DNA of 52,738 nucleotides from Opitutales bacterium (GTDB lineage: Bacteria; Verrucomicrobiota; Verrucomicrobiia; Opitutales; Oceanipulchritudinaceae), in assembly GCA_020831485.1 (NCBI GenBank), contig JAFIGG010000018.1, forward strand, positions 1-52,738. Direction: 5' to 3'. Made by a program: the position numbers and the translations under genes. Under the pieces are notes generated by a model. That model was not told where the DNA came from and ran no database searches. It saw nothing but the letters and a program-made list of their open reading frames with translations. Below, one piece after another: positions 45,817 to 52,738 of this stretch; the stretch's first letter is position 1; each line of letters starts with the position of its first letter.

Positions 45817-45975
45817 TTATTCTTCCGGCTTGGTCTTCACAAGACCTGAAACCCGGTCACCAGTTTTCCACTGACCGCGTTTTTTAAGCAAGCTCACGCG
45901 TTCGAAGCGCTTGAGAACGTTCCGCTTTTTCTTATTACCGCCGCCTCCGGCTTTAAAACTGGGATGTTGTGACAT
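45817..45975 (-). CDS. Small basic protein of the Chlamydiae/Verrucomicrobia type
   Basis: From the ATG at 45975 this is a 52-residue, Lys/Arg-rich protein: MSQHPSFKAGGGGNKKKRNV is followed by LKRFERVSLLKKRGQWKTGD and an acidic end. The pattern NVLKRFER...L...W..G is shared by a family of short basic proteins known from Chlamydiae and Verrucomicrobia, of unknown function and possibly ribosome- or RNA-associated. The frame extends upstream to 46116, but that part overlaps cutA and is not family-like. A strong bidirectional terminator follows. The family call is from memory of the pattern. Confidence 0.7.
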   Translation of the reverse strand: MSQHPSFKAGGGGNKKKRNVLKRFERVSLLKKRGQWKTGDRVSGLVKTKPEE

Positions 45976-46091
45976 GGTTCTATTTCTGGAAATTCGATTT
46001 TGAGAAAACGTCAGACAACATAGAGCGATCGGCACAATGGCAAGCGTTTTTTGCTCATAGGATCCTGCATCTGAAAAAGCCGCGAATTTTC

Positions 46092-46409
46092 TCAGTTCAA
46101 AACCTCTCGGGCCCATTGGAGATAGCTTGGACTGGTATCATTGGCCTCGATCGAAATCCATTCGGGCGTGTCGTAAGGATGCACGCCGGTGACCCAAGTC
46201 TTCAACCCAGCAACCTTCTCTGAGGTCGTTTTGAAGAACAGACGCCACTCAGTGTCGTTTTGAACTTTTCCATTCCAGGAATAGTAGGATTGTACGGGTC
46301 CCTCGACCTGAACACAGGCAGCCAGCCCATTTTGCACCGCCTTTTGGGCAATCTCCTCCGCTGAGTCTTTGTCGGATACAGTTGTCCATGCGAGAATCAA
46401 TTCACTCAT
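46092..46409 (-). CDS. cutA: Divalent-cation tolerance protein CutA
   Basis: The 105-residue protein has the CutA1 pattern: ILAWTTVSDKDSAEEIAQ, LAACVQVEGPVQSYYSWNGK, EWRLFFKTT and the conserved HPYDTPEWISIEA. CutA1 forms very stable trimers and has been linked to copper tolerance, although its biochemical role is unsettled. It lies 47 bases after queF in the same direction and may share its transcript. Length is normal. Confidence 0.93.
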   Translation of the reverse strand: MSELILAWTTVSDKDSAEEIAQKAVQNGLAACVQVEGPVQSYYSWNGKVQNDTEWRLFFKTTSEKVAGLKTWVTGVHPYDTPEWISIEANDTSPSYLQWAREVLN

Positions 46410-46456
46410 AGATGCGATAGTATCAGAACTGCCTCCGCGCCGTCAAACAACCCCGA

Positions 46457-47341
46457 CTATTGGCGCAAAGTCGGTACGAAACGTTCGAGATCCGAAAGGG
46501 GAGCCAACAGCGCATGCCCGTGAGTGGCCCTCAGGGGATTGATATCAATTCCACCACGGCGGGTGTATTGGGCTAAAACCAGAAGCTGTGTTGGCCTGAA
46601 CCGGCACATGATGTCTTTGAAGATTGTTTCCACTATCTCCTCGTGGAAATGGTTCTCTCCACGGAACGATACGATGTAGCGCAGCAAAGATTCAGTGCTC
46701 GGGATCTCTGGCCCCTCCATCTGCAGATAAATGTCGCCCCAGTCTGGCTGGGCGGTTTGGCGGCAGCGTGAACGGAGCAGCTGACTGCGGACCTGCAAAC
46801 TCTTTGCCGGAGTGTTGCCGATCTCAAGCAGCGCCGCGTTCGCTGTGTAATCGGACACGGCCAAATTCGGGTGCAGGCATTCCAGCAGGGGATAGTGCTC
46901 CAGACGGTGGGGATCCTGGCAAACGCGGCCTGCGACCCAGATCTCTATGGGAGTGTCCAGCAGCGCCTCCAGGTCGTATTGAATGGTTTTAATAAGCTTG
47001 TGGAGCGCGCTTGCCCGATCGGCCCCCAGCTTTTCCTGATTGAAACTGTTGAGGTAGAGTTTGAGGGATTTCGATTCGACGAGATCAGGGCTGCTCGCGG
47101 AATACTTGAAGCGCAGGACAGTGCTTAGCGGGAGGCCGAAATCGTTCAGACAGGAAACTTCGTAGGCGTTCCAGAGATCGAATCCTTCAAAAGGCAGCGC
47201 GTCACCGATTCCGAGTTCACTGCGATTGAGCGCGCGGGGAATGGCGACAAGCAGCTTCGGATCATACTGTTCCGGGTATTCGGATTGCTGACCGAGGTGA
47301 CGACCAATGCCGTTGTTATTGTCTGCCTGTGATGCCTTCAT
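46457..47341 (-). CDS. queF: NADPH-dependent 7-cyano-7-deazaguanine reductase (long form)
   Basis: The 294-residue protein is the two-domain (E. coli-like) QueF. The N-terminal half has the substrate motif ESKSLKLYLNSFNQ (Glu89-Ser90-Lys91); the C-terminal half has the catalytic Cys193 in SRCRQTAQPDWGD, and FHEEIVETIF. It reduces preQ0 to preQ1, the queuosine precursor inserted into tRNA. It begins just downstream of queE, with three bases between the genes. It is the fourth gene of the queC-queD-queE-queF run. Confidence 0.94.
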   Translation of the reverse strand: MKASQADNNNGIGRHLGQQSEYPEQYDPKLLVAIPRALNRSELGIGDALPFEGFDLWNAYEVSCLNDFGLPLSTVLRFKYSASSPDLVESKSLKLYLNSFNQEKLGADRASALHKLIKTIQYDLEALLDTPIEIWVAGRVCQDPHRLEHYPLLECLHPNLAVSDYTANAALLEIGNTPAKSLQVRSQLLRSRCRQTAQPDWGDIYLQMEGPEIPSTESLLRYIVSFRGENHFHEEIVETIFKDIMCRFRPTQLLVLAQYTRRGGIDINPLRATHGHALLAPLSDLERFVPTLRQ

Positions 47342-47344
47342 GAT

Positions 47345-48025
47345 TCAATAGCCCAATTCAGGATTGCCGCCGAGGGGCGCAGGTTTGGCGATTCCGGGGT
47401 CGAGTTCGTCGGCACGGAAGAGCTTGTGCAGCTGCCAGCCAGCGCGGAAGGGAGCGCCTTTTGCTTTTATCCACTCGGAAATTGCCGTGAGTATTTGCGG
47501 GTCCCGGCGTTTGCTCCATTCCGGATGCAGCCAGACGGTCGGAGTGCTCAGTTGGGATTCCAGTTGCTGCCACCAATAGTCGAGGTCTTGAGGAGACTCG
47601 ATGATCCATTTTTGTTCGCTGGCTTTGGCTATGACTTCCGGCAGCGCAGCCTGGGCACGCTTTGGACTTAGAGTGATCCAATCGAATTCGCCCTTTAGCG
47701 CAAAGGCACCACTGGTTTCGAGGTGGACCGGGAGCCCTGTCTCGTGCAGCTGGCGGGTCAGGTCTGTCAGGTCATGAATCGCTGGTTCGCCTCCGGTAAT
47801 GACCACAAATTCAGGTTTTTTGGAACTGGCCCATCGAACCAGCTCTTCGCTTTCCAGCCGCTCCACCTTGTCCGGCACATAGTCGGGATGCCAGGTGCCC
47901 GCGGAATCGCACCAGGGGCAGTGCAGGGGGCATCCGAACAGGCGAATGAAGCAGGCACTGCGTCCCATGTGCAAGCCCTCTCCCTGCCAGCTGTGGAAGT
48001 ATTCGTGAACGGGAAGCTTGCTCAT
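47345..48025 (-). CDS. queE: 7-carboxy-7-deazaguanine synthase (radical SAM)
   Basis: The 226-residue radical-SAM protein has the cluster motif CPLHCPWC (Cys32, Cys36, Cys39) preceded by [18 protein letters not shown], and [14 protein letters not shown] for SAM binding. It ring-contracts 6-carboxytetrahydropterin to 7-carboxy-7-deazaguanine. Start ATG at 48025 overlaps the queD stop by four bases. The gene lies in its usual pathway position between queD and queF. Confidence 0.94.
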   Translation of the reverse strand: MSKLPVHEYFHSWQGEGLHMGRSACFIRLFGCPLHCPWCDSAGTWHPDYVPDKVERLESEELVRWASSKKPEFVVITGGEPAIHDLTDLTRQLHETGLPVHLETSGAFALKGEFDWITLSPKRAQAALPEVIAKASEQKWIIESPQDLDYWWQQLESQLSTPTVWLHPEWSKRRDPQILTAISEWIKAKGAPFRAGWQLHKLFRADELDPGIAKPAPLGGNPELGY

Positions 48026-48453
48026 GCTTCGTAGCGAGCCGCGTTGCGGCTATCCTCCAGAACCTCGACCGATTCGATCCAGGCGCGGTCGCCTGTTTCC
48101 TTGCGGACCATCGGGTCAAAGGTCTCGTAAAAGTATTTAGCCAGGCCTTCGGCCGAGCAGTTTTCGACGATCAAGGGTTGGATCATACCATCGAGTTCCC
48201 TGAGCAGGTGCTCCAGCTTTGGATCCTCCCGATTTAGCACGCAGGCATGGTCCAGGTTTTTATCGATCCATTGACGGATGAATTTGAGTCCACCGAAGTC
48301 GATTACAAAGCCATTGGCGTCCGTTTCCCTGCAGGCAAAGGTCAGTTTAATGCCCCAGTTGTGTCCGTGAATGAGTTGGCAGTGTCCGGGGTGGTGGTGT
48401 TGCCGGTGGGCAAAAGGGATGTCGCTATAGGTTTTGCTGCAGCTGAGTTTCAT
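48022..48453 (-). CDS. queD: 6-carboxytetrahydropterin synthase
   Basis: From the ATG at 48453 the protein is 143 residues. It shows the QueD/PTPS zinc site His16, His29 and His31 and the catalytic Cys25 in CQLIHGHNW, with [11 protein letters not shown] and later [13 protein letters not shown]. It converts dihydroneopterin triphosphate to 6-carboxytetrahydropterin. The frame runs upstream to 48576, but that part overlaps queC and is not family-like. It overlaps queC and queE by four bases each. The GTP cyclohydrolase gene is not in the window. Confidence 0.93.
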   Translation of the reverse strand: MKLSCSKTYSDIPFAHRQHHHPGHCQLIHGHNWGIKLTFACRETDANGFVIDFGGLKFIRQWIDKNLDHACVLNREDPKLEHLLRELDGMIQPLIVENCSAEGLAKYFYETFDPMVRKETGDRAWIESVEVLEDSRNAARYEA

Positions 48454-49157
48454 GCGTCTATGTTCCAATTGTTGGCAATGAGGCTTTCGAGCGAGGGCGC
48501 ATCCGGGGCGTAGACGGTTGGGTCTTTGATCCCGTTCAGGTAAAAGGCCTCGCGCCTCTCCAGGCAGGTCCCGCAACGGCCGCAGTGGAGTTCGCCGCCC
48601 TGATAGCAGGACCAGGTTTTGTCGAAAGGCACTCCCAGCTCAATGCCGAGTTTAACGATGTCCGCCTTGGATGTGTCGACAAATTGACGGTCCAGGCGCA
48701 GCGCATGCCAGTCGGCCAACCCTATGGCCTGATTCATCGTTTCCGCAAACTCCGGCCGGCAGTCCGGGTAGATTGTGTGATCGCCACTGTGCGCAGCATA
48801 GCTGACAGAATCCGCTTTCAGCGCGATTGCCCAGGAGGTTGCCAGGGACAGCAGGATCATGTTGCGGTTGGGAACCACCGTCGATTTCATATTTTCCGCC
48901 GCATAGTGGCCGGACGGAACAGGGATGGCAGTGTTGGTCAGGCTGCTGTCACCGAAGAGCGCCTGCAATTGTGGTAGTTCAAGCACCTGATGCTCGACCT
49001 TGAGCTCTTTGCAAATTGTTGCTGCAGCGTCGAGTTCCCGCCGATGGCGCTGCCCATAATGAATGGACAAAGCGTGTGTTTCGACTCCTTTGGCAAGCAG
49101 GTCGTAGAGCAGAACGGTGGAATCGAGTCCACCCGAGTAGACAAGGACGGTTTTCAT
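48450..49157 (-). CDS. queC: 7-cyano-7-deazaguanine synthase
   Basis: From the ATG at 49157 the protein is 235 residues, normal for QueC. It has the PP-loop [19 protein letters not shown], and the C-terminal zinc Cys cluster CYQGG...CGRCGTC. It makes preQ0 from 7-carboxy-7-deazaguanine, ATP and ammonia. The frame is open upstream to 49340, but that stretch is not family-like and crosses into the divergent receptor gene region. It heads the que run; I saw no preQ1 riboswitch motif in its leader. Confidence 0.94.
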   Translation of the reverse strand: MKTVLVYSGGLDSTVLLYDLLAKGVETHALSIHYGQRHRRELDAAATICKELKVEHQVLELPQLQALFGDSSLTNTAIPVPSGHYAAENMKSTVVPNRNMILLSLATSWAIALKADSVSYAAHSGDHTIYPDCRPEFAETMNQAIGLADWHALRLDRQFVDTSKADIVKLGIELGVPFDKTWSCYQGGELHCGRCGTCLERREAFYLNGIKDPTVYAPDAPSLESLIANNWNIDA

Positions 49158-49324
49158 GGCAAAATTCAGTGGTTTCGTGCTTCGGCCCTGGGAATTTGCA
49201 AAGCAGGGCGAAATGGGAAAGCAAGGACTCAAGCATGGATTGGGGTCCGCTGTCGACCGTAAAGCACGGGCTGTGTTCTTGACCAATCGATCTAAATAAG
49301 TGATGGCTGCTTGTTTTAGGTCAA

Positions 49325-51631
49325 ATGAAACGCCTCTCACTCTTCAGTCTAATTTCGGTTGTGAGCCTTCCGGCACTCGCCGAGGAACTTTGGGACCTCG
49401 ACCCCTTTCGCGTCGAAACCACCCCGGAGCAGGAATCCATTGTACCGACTGTCCGGCCGATTGAATCGGTCTGGATGCAGGGTGGCAATGTGCTGGAAAT
49501 GCCGCGGTCGGTCTCGACATTAACCCGTGGCCAGCTGGAGGCCCGAAACATTCAACGCATCGAAGAATTGAGTCCCTATGTGGCCGGCGCCGTATCCGCT
49601 CCCATCTTTGGCAATGCGGGCGTTCCAACGCTCCGCGGAGATCTCGGGGAGGCCTATCAGAACGGTCAGCGCAAAACCTTTAACCGCAATGTGTTTCCGG
49701 TCAGCTTTAATGGCGTAGAGTCGGTCGAAGTGGTGCGTGGCGCTCCACCAGCTGTTTTTGGCTTTGGCAACGCCACTGGAGGCTATCTCAACTTTGGCAT
49801 GAAACAACCGCATTGGACCGAGTGGACGAGTCAGCTGCGGGCAACGGCCGGCAGTTGGGATAGCTACCGTGCTCAGGTGGACAGCGGTGGACAGATCTCA
49901 GAACACTGGGCGGCGCGGGTGAGTGCGGATTGGCTGGATGCAGGCAGTTTTTACCGCTTGGTTTACAACCGCTCGCAGAGTCTCTACGCCGCCCTGCAAT
50001 ACCGTGCCAACGAGCGCGTAACCCTGGACCTGAATGCCGAGTATTTCCGCGCCTCCTACACAGAAAATCTGGGGACCACGCGCCCCACCCAGGAACTGAT
50101 CGATTCAGGCTGGTACATCACTGGCAGCTCCGTTGGGGAACCGGGATCCGCTTTGTTTGGGAACACCTTTGAACCCACCGGGCGGGTGCGAATCGACGGG
50201 TCTCAGGTGCTGCTTGCCCCGGGCGACGGAGCGCGGGCCCGGGTTTTCAACGCGCAGGCCATCCTGCGGGTTAAAGGGGACGAATGGAACTTTAGCAACC
50301 GGACATACTTCGAGGATGTCTATGCCGAGCGTTACTCGTCTTATTATTTTGTCGGTTACCTGCCGGACTCCTACACTGCCGAAAACCGCAGCGAATGGAG
50401 TCGGGACCTGGAGTGGGGCGGGCTGCGTCATGAATTTCTGGCAGGCATCGCCTACCGCTTTGAATACCGAAAATCCTATGTGGATATCCTGAACCAGGTA
50501 TTCAACCCCTTCGACGTGACCGCGGATCCGGACACCCTCCGCTTCCCTGAGGATCAATTGTTTTTTGTTCAGCCAGTGCCGGGCACACCACATCTGGCTA
50601 CGCCGGGCGGCCGCTACCCCCGAGAAGGCATGGGGCCCTCGGTCGGCTTGAGCGCAACCCTGAATTCTACGCTCCACAACGTGGGCAGCTTCGCGCAAAA
50701 CCGAATTCAATTCAGTGAGCAGTGGAGCCTGACGCTGGGTGGGCGCCTTGACCACCTCTGGGTCGACACCAAAGACCCTTTGCCGCGCTCAGGGCACACC
50801 GCTGCTGAGGCCAGTCACAACGACACGCTTTATTCGGGCTCCGCGAGCCTGAGTTACCAGCCCGTGGACCCACTGGTGGCGTATATGACCTTGAATCGGG
50901 CGGCAGCGGTTGAGGGTTCGGGCTCCAGTGGTGGTTTTGGTTTGAATTCGAATCTGGATACAGGAAAACTCAATTTTATCGCCCCGGAGCTGTTTCGCAA
51001 TTCCAGCGAGCTGGCCGAAGTGGGCCTCAAGCTGAGTTTACTCGCGGATACCCTGTTCATCGCCAGCAACCTCTACACCCAGAAGCGCAATCGCCTGAAC
51101 CCGCGCTTCAATCTGCCCGATGAGATTCGCGTGCGCGGATTCGAATCCGAATTGGTCTTCCAGCCCAATGCCCAATTGTCGATCGGCGGTAATTTCAGCT
51201 ACTCGGAAGCGAATTACATCAACGGTCCCTTGCCTGGAAGCATTCAGACCGTTCCATACTTCGACCCTTCGCAACCCAGTGGCAATTTTGGCGCTTACGA
51301 GCCCGGGGATTACCGGCTTCCGGGCTTGCCGCGCACTCTCTTCAATGTTTTTGGCAGCTACCGCCTGCGCAATGGTCTGGGCACGACCTTGGCGCTCGAG
51401 ATGCAGGGCGAGCAGAACCTTGACCTGTTTGGCCATGTTGTCATCCCGTCCCTGCAGCAGTTGAACCTGACGCTTTTCTATCAGCGGGATCCGATTGAGA
51501 TCTTTCTGCACATCAATAATCTGACGAATGAATTCAATTGGCGCCCATCGGCAACTCCCTTTGCCGGCGCGGACCTCGTCACCCGCGAGCTGCCGCGGCA
51601 CTGGCAATTTACGATGCGCTACCGCTTTTAA
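49325..51631 (+). CDS. TonB-dependent outer-membrane receptor
   Basis: The 768-residue protein has a signal peptide ([19 protein letters not shown]), a short TonB-box-like stretch near [12 protein letters not shown], a plug domain (about 50-160) with [23 protein letters not shown], and a 22-strand-type barrel ending in FTMRYRF with the terminal Phe. It takes up a ligand with TonB energy. The pattern is closest to siderophore receptors, but the substrate is not evident. A secreted NTF2-like gene follows after 23 bases. The 167-base region before it, shared with queC, has no riboswitch I could recognise. Confidence 0.9.
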   Translation: MKRLSLFSLISVVSLPALAEELWDLDPFRVETTPEQESIVPTVRPIESVWMQGGNVLEMPRSVSTLTRGQLEARNIQRIEELSPYVAGAVSAPIFGNAGVPTLRGDLGEAYQNGQRKTFNRNVFPVSFNGVESVEVVRGAPPAVFGFGNATGGYLNFGMKQPHWTEWTSQLRATAGSWDSYRAQVDSGGQISEHWAARVSADWLDAGSFYRLVYNRSQSLYAALQYRANERVTLDLNAEYFRASYTENLGTTRPTQELIDSGWYITGSSVGEPGSALFGNTFEPTGRVRIDGSQVLLAPGDGARARVFNAQAILRVKGDEWNFSNRTYFEDVYAERYSSYYFVGYLPDSYTAENRSEWSRDLEWGGLRHEFLAGIAYRFEYRKSYVDILNQVFNPFDVTADPDTLRFPEDQLFFVQPVPGTPHLATPGGRYPREGMGPSVGLSATLNSTLHNVGSFAQNRIQFSEQWSLTLGGRLDHLWVDTKDPLPRSGHTAAEASHNDTLYSGSASLSYQPVDPLVAYMTLNRAAAVEGSGSSGGFGLNSNLDTGKLNFIAPELFRNSSELAEVGLKLSLLADTLFIASNLYTQKRNRLNPRFNLPDEIRVRGFESELVFQPNAQLSIGGNFSYSEANYINGPLPGSIQTVPYFDPSQPSGNFGAYEPGDYRLPGLPRTLFNVFGSYRLRNGLGTTLALEMQGEQNLDLFGHVVIPSLQQLNLTLFYQRDPIEIFLHINNLTNEFNWRPSATPFAGADLVTRELPRHWQFTMRYRF

Positions 51632-51654
51632 TTCGAAATGGAGAATCAAAGCTC

Positions 51655-52194
51655 ATGAAAACATCCCCCACAGCCATCCGAATCCTTTGTTGCCTTTGCA
51701 TGCTGTTGCCGCTGAGACTGGCCGCTGCTGATAGTGCTTCATCGAATACCCTCGAGCGCGATGCAGTGATTGAATTGATCACCCGTCAACTGGATGCCTG
51801 GGCCTCCGGTGATTTGGAGGAATTTAAGGCGACCCTGCATCCGGATGTGGTCTTTGCTTGGCCTGGCAAGCGATTGGATTTCGACGGCGTGGTCGAAGCC
51901 TTCAAGGGTTGGCGGGAAGCCTTTCATGAAACAGAGATCGTGTATTACCGCTGGGTAATTGACGGGGAGCAATTTGCGCTCGAATACCGGTTTTCTTCTA
52001 CCCGGATCAGCACAGGAGCCCGCCAATCCGTTGGCAACGTCGCCATAGGTGAAATCCGCGATGGGCGTATTCTGGTCCTGAAAGAATACCTGGATGGTCG
52101 GGTTTCCCGGCTGCAGGAAGCCGGGGAACTGCGCCTCGACGAGGGCGAGCCACCCTTTCCCTGGCCGGACACTCCGGAGAGTCGGATTCCTTGA
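51655..52194 (+). CDS. Secreted NTF2/SnoaL-like domain protein
   Basis: From the ATG at 51655 the protein is 179 residues with a signal peptide (about 1-25, with a cluster CCLCMLLPL inside it). The rest (about 40-160) has the alpha/beta cone pattern of NTF2-like proteins: a long first helix (RDAVIELITRQLDAWASGDL), FKATLHPDVVFAWPG and FKGWREAFHE. No catalytic residues can be assigned. It follows the TonB receptor by 23 bases and is probably co-transcribed. An upstream frame to 51538 overlaps the receptor gene and is rejected. Confidence 0.75.
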   Translation: MKTSPTAIRILCCLCMLLPLRLAAADSASSNTLERDAVIELITRQLDAWASGDLEEFKATLHPDVVFAWPGKRLDFDGVVEAFKGWREAFHETEIVYYRWVIDGEQFALEYRFSSTRISTGARQSVGNVAIGEIRDGRILVLKEYLDGRVSRLQEAGELRLDEGEPPFPWPDTPESRIP

Positions 52195-52249
52195 GCTTGC
52201 ATCGGATTTCCCTTGCCGCCGCAGGTGCATCGCTGTCATTTTCGCAATA

Positions 52250-52348
52250 GTTTTCGTAGGGGTGTCCGCGGCGTCGGGCTGAGATTTGAAAGCGTCCCTT
52301 TCATAAACCCTTGGAACCTGATCCAGATCATGCTGGCGAAGGGAAGCG
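52250..52348 (+). promoter_or_regulatory. TPP (THI-box) riboswitch upstream of thiC
   Basis: The conserved TPP aptamer elements appear in order: GGGGTG (from about 52259), CTGAGA at 52279-52284, and ACCCTTGGAACCTGATCC (52307-52324), then the 3' part TGCTGGCGAAGGGA up to about 52344. The spacing fits the pyrophosphate- and pyrimidine-sensing arms. It ends about 85 bases before the thiC ATG. The expression platform is not clear: a weak hairpin GATTGA...TCAATC lies between aptamer and start and no T-run was seen, so translational control is possible. Confidence 0.93.
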
Positions 52349-52433
52349 ATGGACTCATTGCTCGTGCGCCGGTTTATGAAATGGATTGATCTTCAGTCTT
52401 CTTCAATCGATCACCAACGTCTCACTTGCAGTC

Positions 52434-52738
52434 ATGATTCAGTCCAATCCAGAAACCCGACCGGGGCACCTGTTCCCCAAATCGAAACGCGTTTACATCG
52501 AGGGCACTCGTCCGGATATCCGCGTGCCCATGCGCGAGATTGAGCTTTCCCAAACCCGCACACCCGACGGTAGTCTTGAGGACAACGAACCGGTGCGGGT
52601 GTATGATACCTCCGGGCCTTGGGGTGACCCGGACTTTCACGGTGACTGCGAGCAGGGGATTCCGGCCGTTCGTGCGGATTGGATTCGCGAGCGGGGCGAT
52701 GTTGAAGCGATCGAAGGCCGCGTTGCCAGGCCCGAGGA
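52434..52738 (+). CDS. thiC: Phosphomethylpyrimidine synthase ThiC, N-terminal part (cut by window edge)
   Basis: The frame is open from the ATG at 52434 to the end of the window (about 101 residues). It shows the ThiC N-terminal pattern RVYIEGTRPDIRVPMREIEL, then VRVYDTSGPWGDPDF and IPAVRADWIRERGD. ThiC is a radical-SAM enzyme that makes the thiamine pyrimidine from AIR. Its position right after a TPP riboswitch supports the call. The cluster-binding C-terminus is beyond the window. There is no strong Shine-Dalgarno sequence before the ATG. Confidence 0.95.
   Translation, partial: MIQSNPETRPGHLFPKSKRVYIEGTRPDIRVPMREIELSQTRTPDGSLEDNEPVRVYDTSGPWGDPDFHGDCEQGIPAVRADWIRERGDVEAIEGRVARPE

Noticed and set aside
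49158-49324. Possible preQ1 or cobalamin riboswitch between queC and the TonB receptor
   Set aside because: I looked on both strands for the conserved aptamer motifs and saw none convincing.
1-52738. Mobile elements, CRISPR arrays, defence systems, prophage genes
   Set aside because: No transposase, integrase, regular spaced repeat array, terminal inverted repeat or known defence domain was recognised in the window.

Overview
The window is ordinary chromosomal DNA of about 56% GC by eye. It is densely packed and has no recognisable insertion sequence, prophage, CRISPR array, tRNA or rRNA gene. Gene content points to the PVC superphylum, most likely Verrucomicrobiota (Opitutae-like). The pointers are a 52-residue 'small basic protein' of the kind shared by Chlamydiae and Verrucomicrobia, a metal ABC permease fused to a DtxR-type repressor as in chlamydial YtgCR, and a Gram-negative envelope (TonB-dependent receptor, outer-membrane barrel, Wza/Wzc-type export). 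A host with propionate or succinate metabolism fits. The taxonomic assignment is an inference.

Layout. 1-339 is the 3' end of dinB. 352-8905 is a divergent propionate/methylmalonyl-CoA block: leftward mce-mmdA-mmdD-mmdC-mmdB (epimerase plus a complete sodium-pumping decarboxylase) and rightward mutA-mutB (coenzyme B12 mutase). With sucCD at 24720-26820 this gives succinate -> succinyl-CoA -> methylmalonyl-CoA -> propionyl-CoA with export of sodium ions. 8978-10364 is rpsP-trmD-rplS without rimM. 10378-15117 is a manganese/iron homeostasis block: a divergent mntR-type regulator and a four-gene ABC transporter whose first permease carries its own DtxR domain. purB follows on the minus strand.

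16728-23686 is the nusA-infB-rbfA-nrnA-truB-ribF translation/RNA operon, without rimP. Its leader holds a terminator-like hairpin with a competing fold. 23687-28204 (minus) holds trhO, sucD, sucC, rph and a GGCT-like gene. 28179-31247 (minus) is one 1022-residue polypeptide joining 2-oxoacid dehydrogenase E1-alpha, E1-beta, a lipoyl domain and a reduced E2 catalytic domain. 31369-35999 pairs a pullulanase-type GH13 enzyme with a translationally coupled TPR-sensor histidine kinase. Then come a LipM-like gene, hisC and a CorC/CNNM-type membrane protein.

39258-45734 is an exopolysaccharide export region: TPR membrane protein, outer-membrane barrel, Wza-like protein, Wzc-like tyrosine autokinase and an HPt protein. 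45817-49157 (minus) runs queC-queD-queE-queF-cutA-small basic protein, with the four queuosine-precursor genes tightly packed. The window ends with a TonB-dependent receptor, a secreted NTF2-like protein, a TPP riboswitch and the 5' part of thiC.

The most unusual items are the E1-E1-lipoyl-E2 fusion with Asn replacing the E2 active-site Asp, the permease-repressor fusion with all DtxR metal-ligand positions kept, and the nusA leader attenuator candidate. Start sites were chosen by family length, overlaps and start codons. Where two starts are possible the entry says so.
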